Positions 62,401-64,000 of a stretch of 64,000 nucleotides of DNA are shown one piece after another (within the stretch, counting starts at the first letter, position 1; every line of letters begins with the position of its first letter). This DNA comes from Helicobacter pylori (GTDB lineage Bacteria > Campylobacterota > Campylobacteria > Campylobacterales > Helicobacteraceae): positions 1,488,001-1,552,000 of the forward strand of contig CP032039.1 of assembly GCA_008032935.1 (NCBI GenBank), written 5' to 3'. A model generated the notes under the pieces. The model searched no databases and was not told where the DNA came from. It saw only the letters and a list, made by a program, of their open reading frames with translations. The translations under genes and the position numbers were made by a program.

Positions 62401-63523
62401 ATATTCTCCTTAATCAATGTGGTTTGCCCTTTTAAGATCATTCTTTGAACTTCGCCATATAATTCTAAACCATAAAAGGGCGAATTTTTATTATTAACTC
62501 TTGTTTGAGCGTTCAAATCCACAATCATGAGATTGGCCAATTGATTTTCTTTAACCTCGCCTGCATTGAGTTTTAAAAATCTCGCTTGATTGGTCGCCAT
62601 GACTTTAATGAGCTGTTGGAAGCTGATAACCTTTTTTTGAACTAAAAAAGTATAAGCCACGCTAAAAGCGTCCTCTATGCTCTCACACCCAAAAGCGCTT
62701 TCTTCAAAAAGCTCTGCGTTAGAATTTTTAAAGACATGAAGGCTTGTGAGCATGGTAATTTCATCATTCTTTAGGGCTTCTTTTAGGGCGTTTTGGCTTT
62801 CTTTATCCCTTAAAGGAGGGGCGATTTTAAATCTGGGTTCATAATCTTCATACACGCTCTCATCTAAGATCAAATGGCTTAAGGGCGTTTGGGCTTGTAA
62901 TTTCGCTCCTAAATCATTAAAGGCTTTGATGAGTTTGAGCGTGGCGGTGCTACTTACTTTATCTAAAAGCATGGGGATTTGTAACGCTCTAGAAACTTCC
63001 ATGAAACGCACCAAGCGCGTGTTTTCAAACGCATTTTCTACAAAATTTTGCCCCAATTCATAGGCTAATTCCCCACTATTTAGGGCTTCAAAAGAATTTT
63101 CTAAAGAGACTAAAAGAGGCAAGTTGTAGGATTTGGCGTAGTGGCTGATGAGTTCTAAAAAAGCGTCAGATGGCGCGATTAAAATTTCCCCCCCTTTGTT
63201 TTTAAGCGTGGCGATGTCGGCTAGTTGGTTGTTTTTAATTGCCATAATATTTTTAATGCCACTTTTGTCGCAATTAAAAACATTGAGTAACCCTACCCCC
63301 CTTTAAAAGCCTTTTGTTTCAAATTTTCATAACCCTCCAAACCAGTAACGCTCAAATCAATGAAGCTTGGCAGCACGAACAAATTGCCGCACTCAATCAC
63401 TTCTTCATTATTAATAGGGCTTAAGTTTTCTTCAATCTCTATAATGAGGGAATCTTTTAAGCGGATATCCGCTCTTTTTAAAACCTCACCATCATAAAAC
63501 GAAGCGTTTTTTAACAGCATCAA
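62385..63523 (-). CDS. Dihydroorotase-like protein lacking the metal HxH, frameshifted as sequenced
   Basis: A 378-379-residue protein split at the C run 63296-63301 (six, seven expected). One base joins KQKAFKGG to VGLLNVFNCDKSGIKNI. The amidohydrolase scaffold is clear: FVLPSFIDLSVTGLEGYEN is the strand that should read D-x-H-x-H-x-R, and FKIAPPLRDKESQ matches the substrate loop. Both metal histidines are missing, and the TDHAPH strand reads TSLHVF. It is therefore likely the inactive DHOase type that supports aspartate transcarbamoylase, or else a paralogue with lost function. Older annotations call it pyrC. Confidence 0.8.
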
Positions 63524-63529
63524 ACCCTC

Positions 63530-64000
63530 CTATTTTTGCAAGAAGTTAGTCAGGCTTTCTAAAGAATTTGTCATGATCAATATTCCCATTAAAATAAGCA
63601 CCAACCCTGAAACGATTTCAATCGTGCGGTTGTATTTCTTTAAGGATTTTAAAAACAAAAGCGCTCTTTCTAGCATTAAAGCCACTAATAAAAAAGGGAT
63701 CGCCAAGCCCATTACAAACACCACCATAAGGATTAGACCATAAGCGTCCTTACTCGCGCTCATGATCACAATAGAAGTGAATATCGGCCCGATGCATGGC
63801 GTCCAGCCCAAAGCGAAACTCATGCCCAAAAGAAAGGGGTAAAAGCGCTGCATGCTATTAGATTTGCTCGCTAAACGAACGCTTTGAGTTTTATACAAAA
63901 ATGAAAAACGAAACACGCCTAAAAAATGCAAACCAAAAAGGATCACAATCCCCCCAGCGATATAATTCACCCAGGAAAACGAAAAGCTATGGATAAGCTT
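63530..64000 (-). CDS. CcdA-like cytochrome c biogenesis membrane protein (5' part outside window)
   Basis: The C-terminal part of a DsbD/CcdA family inner-membrane thiol carrier. The frame is open to the window edge, so its start lies beyond it. GWTPCIGPIF (with the second redox cysteine) and several membrane helices are present (for example LILMVVFVMGLAIPFLLVAL). It passes reducing electrons to periplasmic cytochrome c maturation proteins. The dihydroorotase-like gene starts six bases after its stop. Confidence 0.85.
   Translation of the reverse strand, partial: KLIHSFSFSWVNYIAGGIVILFGLHFLGVFRFSFLYKTQSVRLASKSNSMQRFYPFLLGMSFALGWTPCIGPIFTSIVIMSASKDAYGLILMVVFVMGLAIPFLLVALMLERALLFLKSLKKYNRTIEIVSGLVLILMGILIMTNSLESLTNFLQK

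Overview
The window is a chromosomal segment of Helicobacter pylori. Support comes from the pseudaminic-acid genes next to flgH, a VacA-like giant autotransporter (ImaA), the haem oxygenase HugZ, aliphatic amidase AmiE, the fused PabB, the aminofutalosine deaminase of the menaquinone pathway, low GC and AAGGA ribosome sites. Gene order matches, from memory, strain 26695 from about HP0327 down to HP0265. There are no rRNA or tRNA genes, insertion sequences, prophage or CRISPR arrays that I can see.

Layout. 1-2.4 kb (-): flgH-pseF-pseG-pseH, flagellar L-ring plus flagellin glycan synthesis. 2.6-9 kb: an outer-membrane protein, nuclease NucT, then the + strand run polyE-gmk-tatA-argS-hugZ. 8.8-9.3 kb: a 0.5 kb gap where 26695 has babC/vapD-type accessory genes. 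9.3-17.5 kb: an MFS carrier, a G3E GTPase with a small CxxC partner, PgdA, a nitrilase, two small membrane proteins, hemL, a YceI protein and an alginate-lyase-like protein. 17.5-24.6 kb (-): rplU-rpmA, then dppABCDF and obg. 24.7-28.4 kb: RpoN-type promoter and flgL (+), amiE (-). 28.6-32.7 kb (-): lysA, chorismate-mutase-like, DUF2156, pabB. 32.7-41.4 kb (-): imaA. 41.5-49.4 kb (-): potassium-channel-like RCK protein, aroB, mscS-type channel, mtaB, FtsH-like ATPase, probable bioV, DUF4149. 49.5-50.6 kb (+): tgt. 50.8-64 kb (-): a tightly packed run from ccdA through a dihydroorotase-like gene, aminofutalosine deaminase, a small nuclease, miaB, two lipid A acyltransferases, a PilM/N/O-like trio, a TPR protein, fdxA, gppA and waaC.

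The dominant anomaly is that ten genes (obg, dppC, dppA, flgL, pabB, imaA, mscS, gppA, the PilN-like gene and the dihydroorotase-like gene) are each broken by exactly one missing base in a homopolymer. Adding one base restores full, family-typical length in every case. Because obg is essential, I read these mainly as sequencing or consensus errors and annotate each as one gene. The most interesting biology is a cysteine-pair/SGNR module repeated in ImaA, an FtsH-like ATPase without the protease HEXXH motif, a dihydroorotase-like protein without its metal-binding HxH, an orphan PilM/N/O-like trio, and a pseudo-receiver domain at the front of the poly-glutamate protein.
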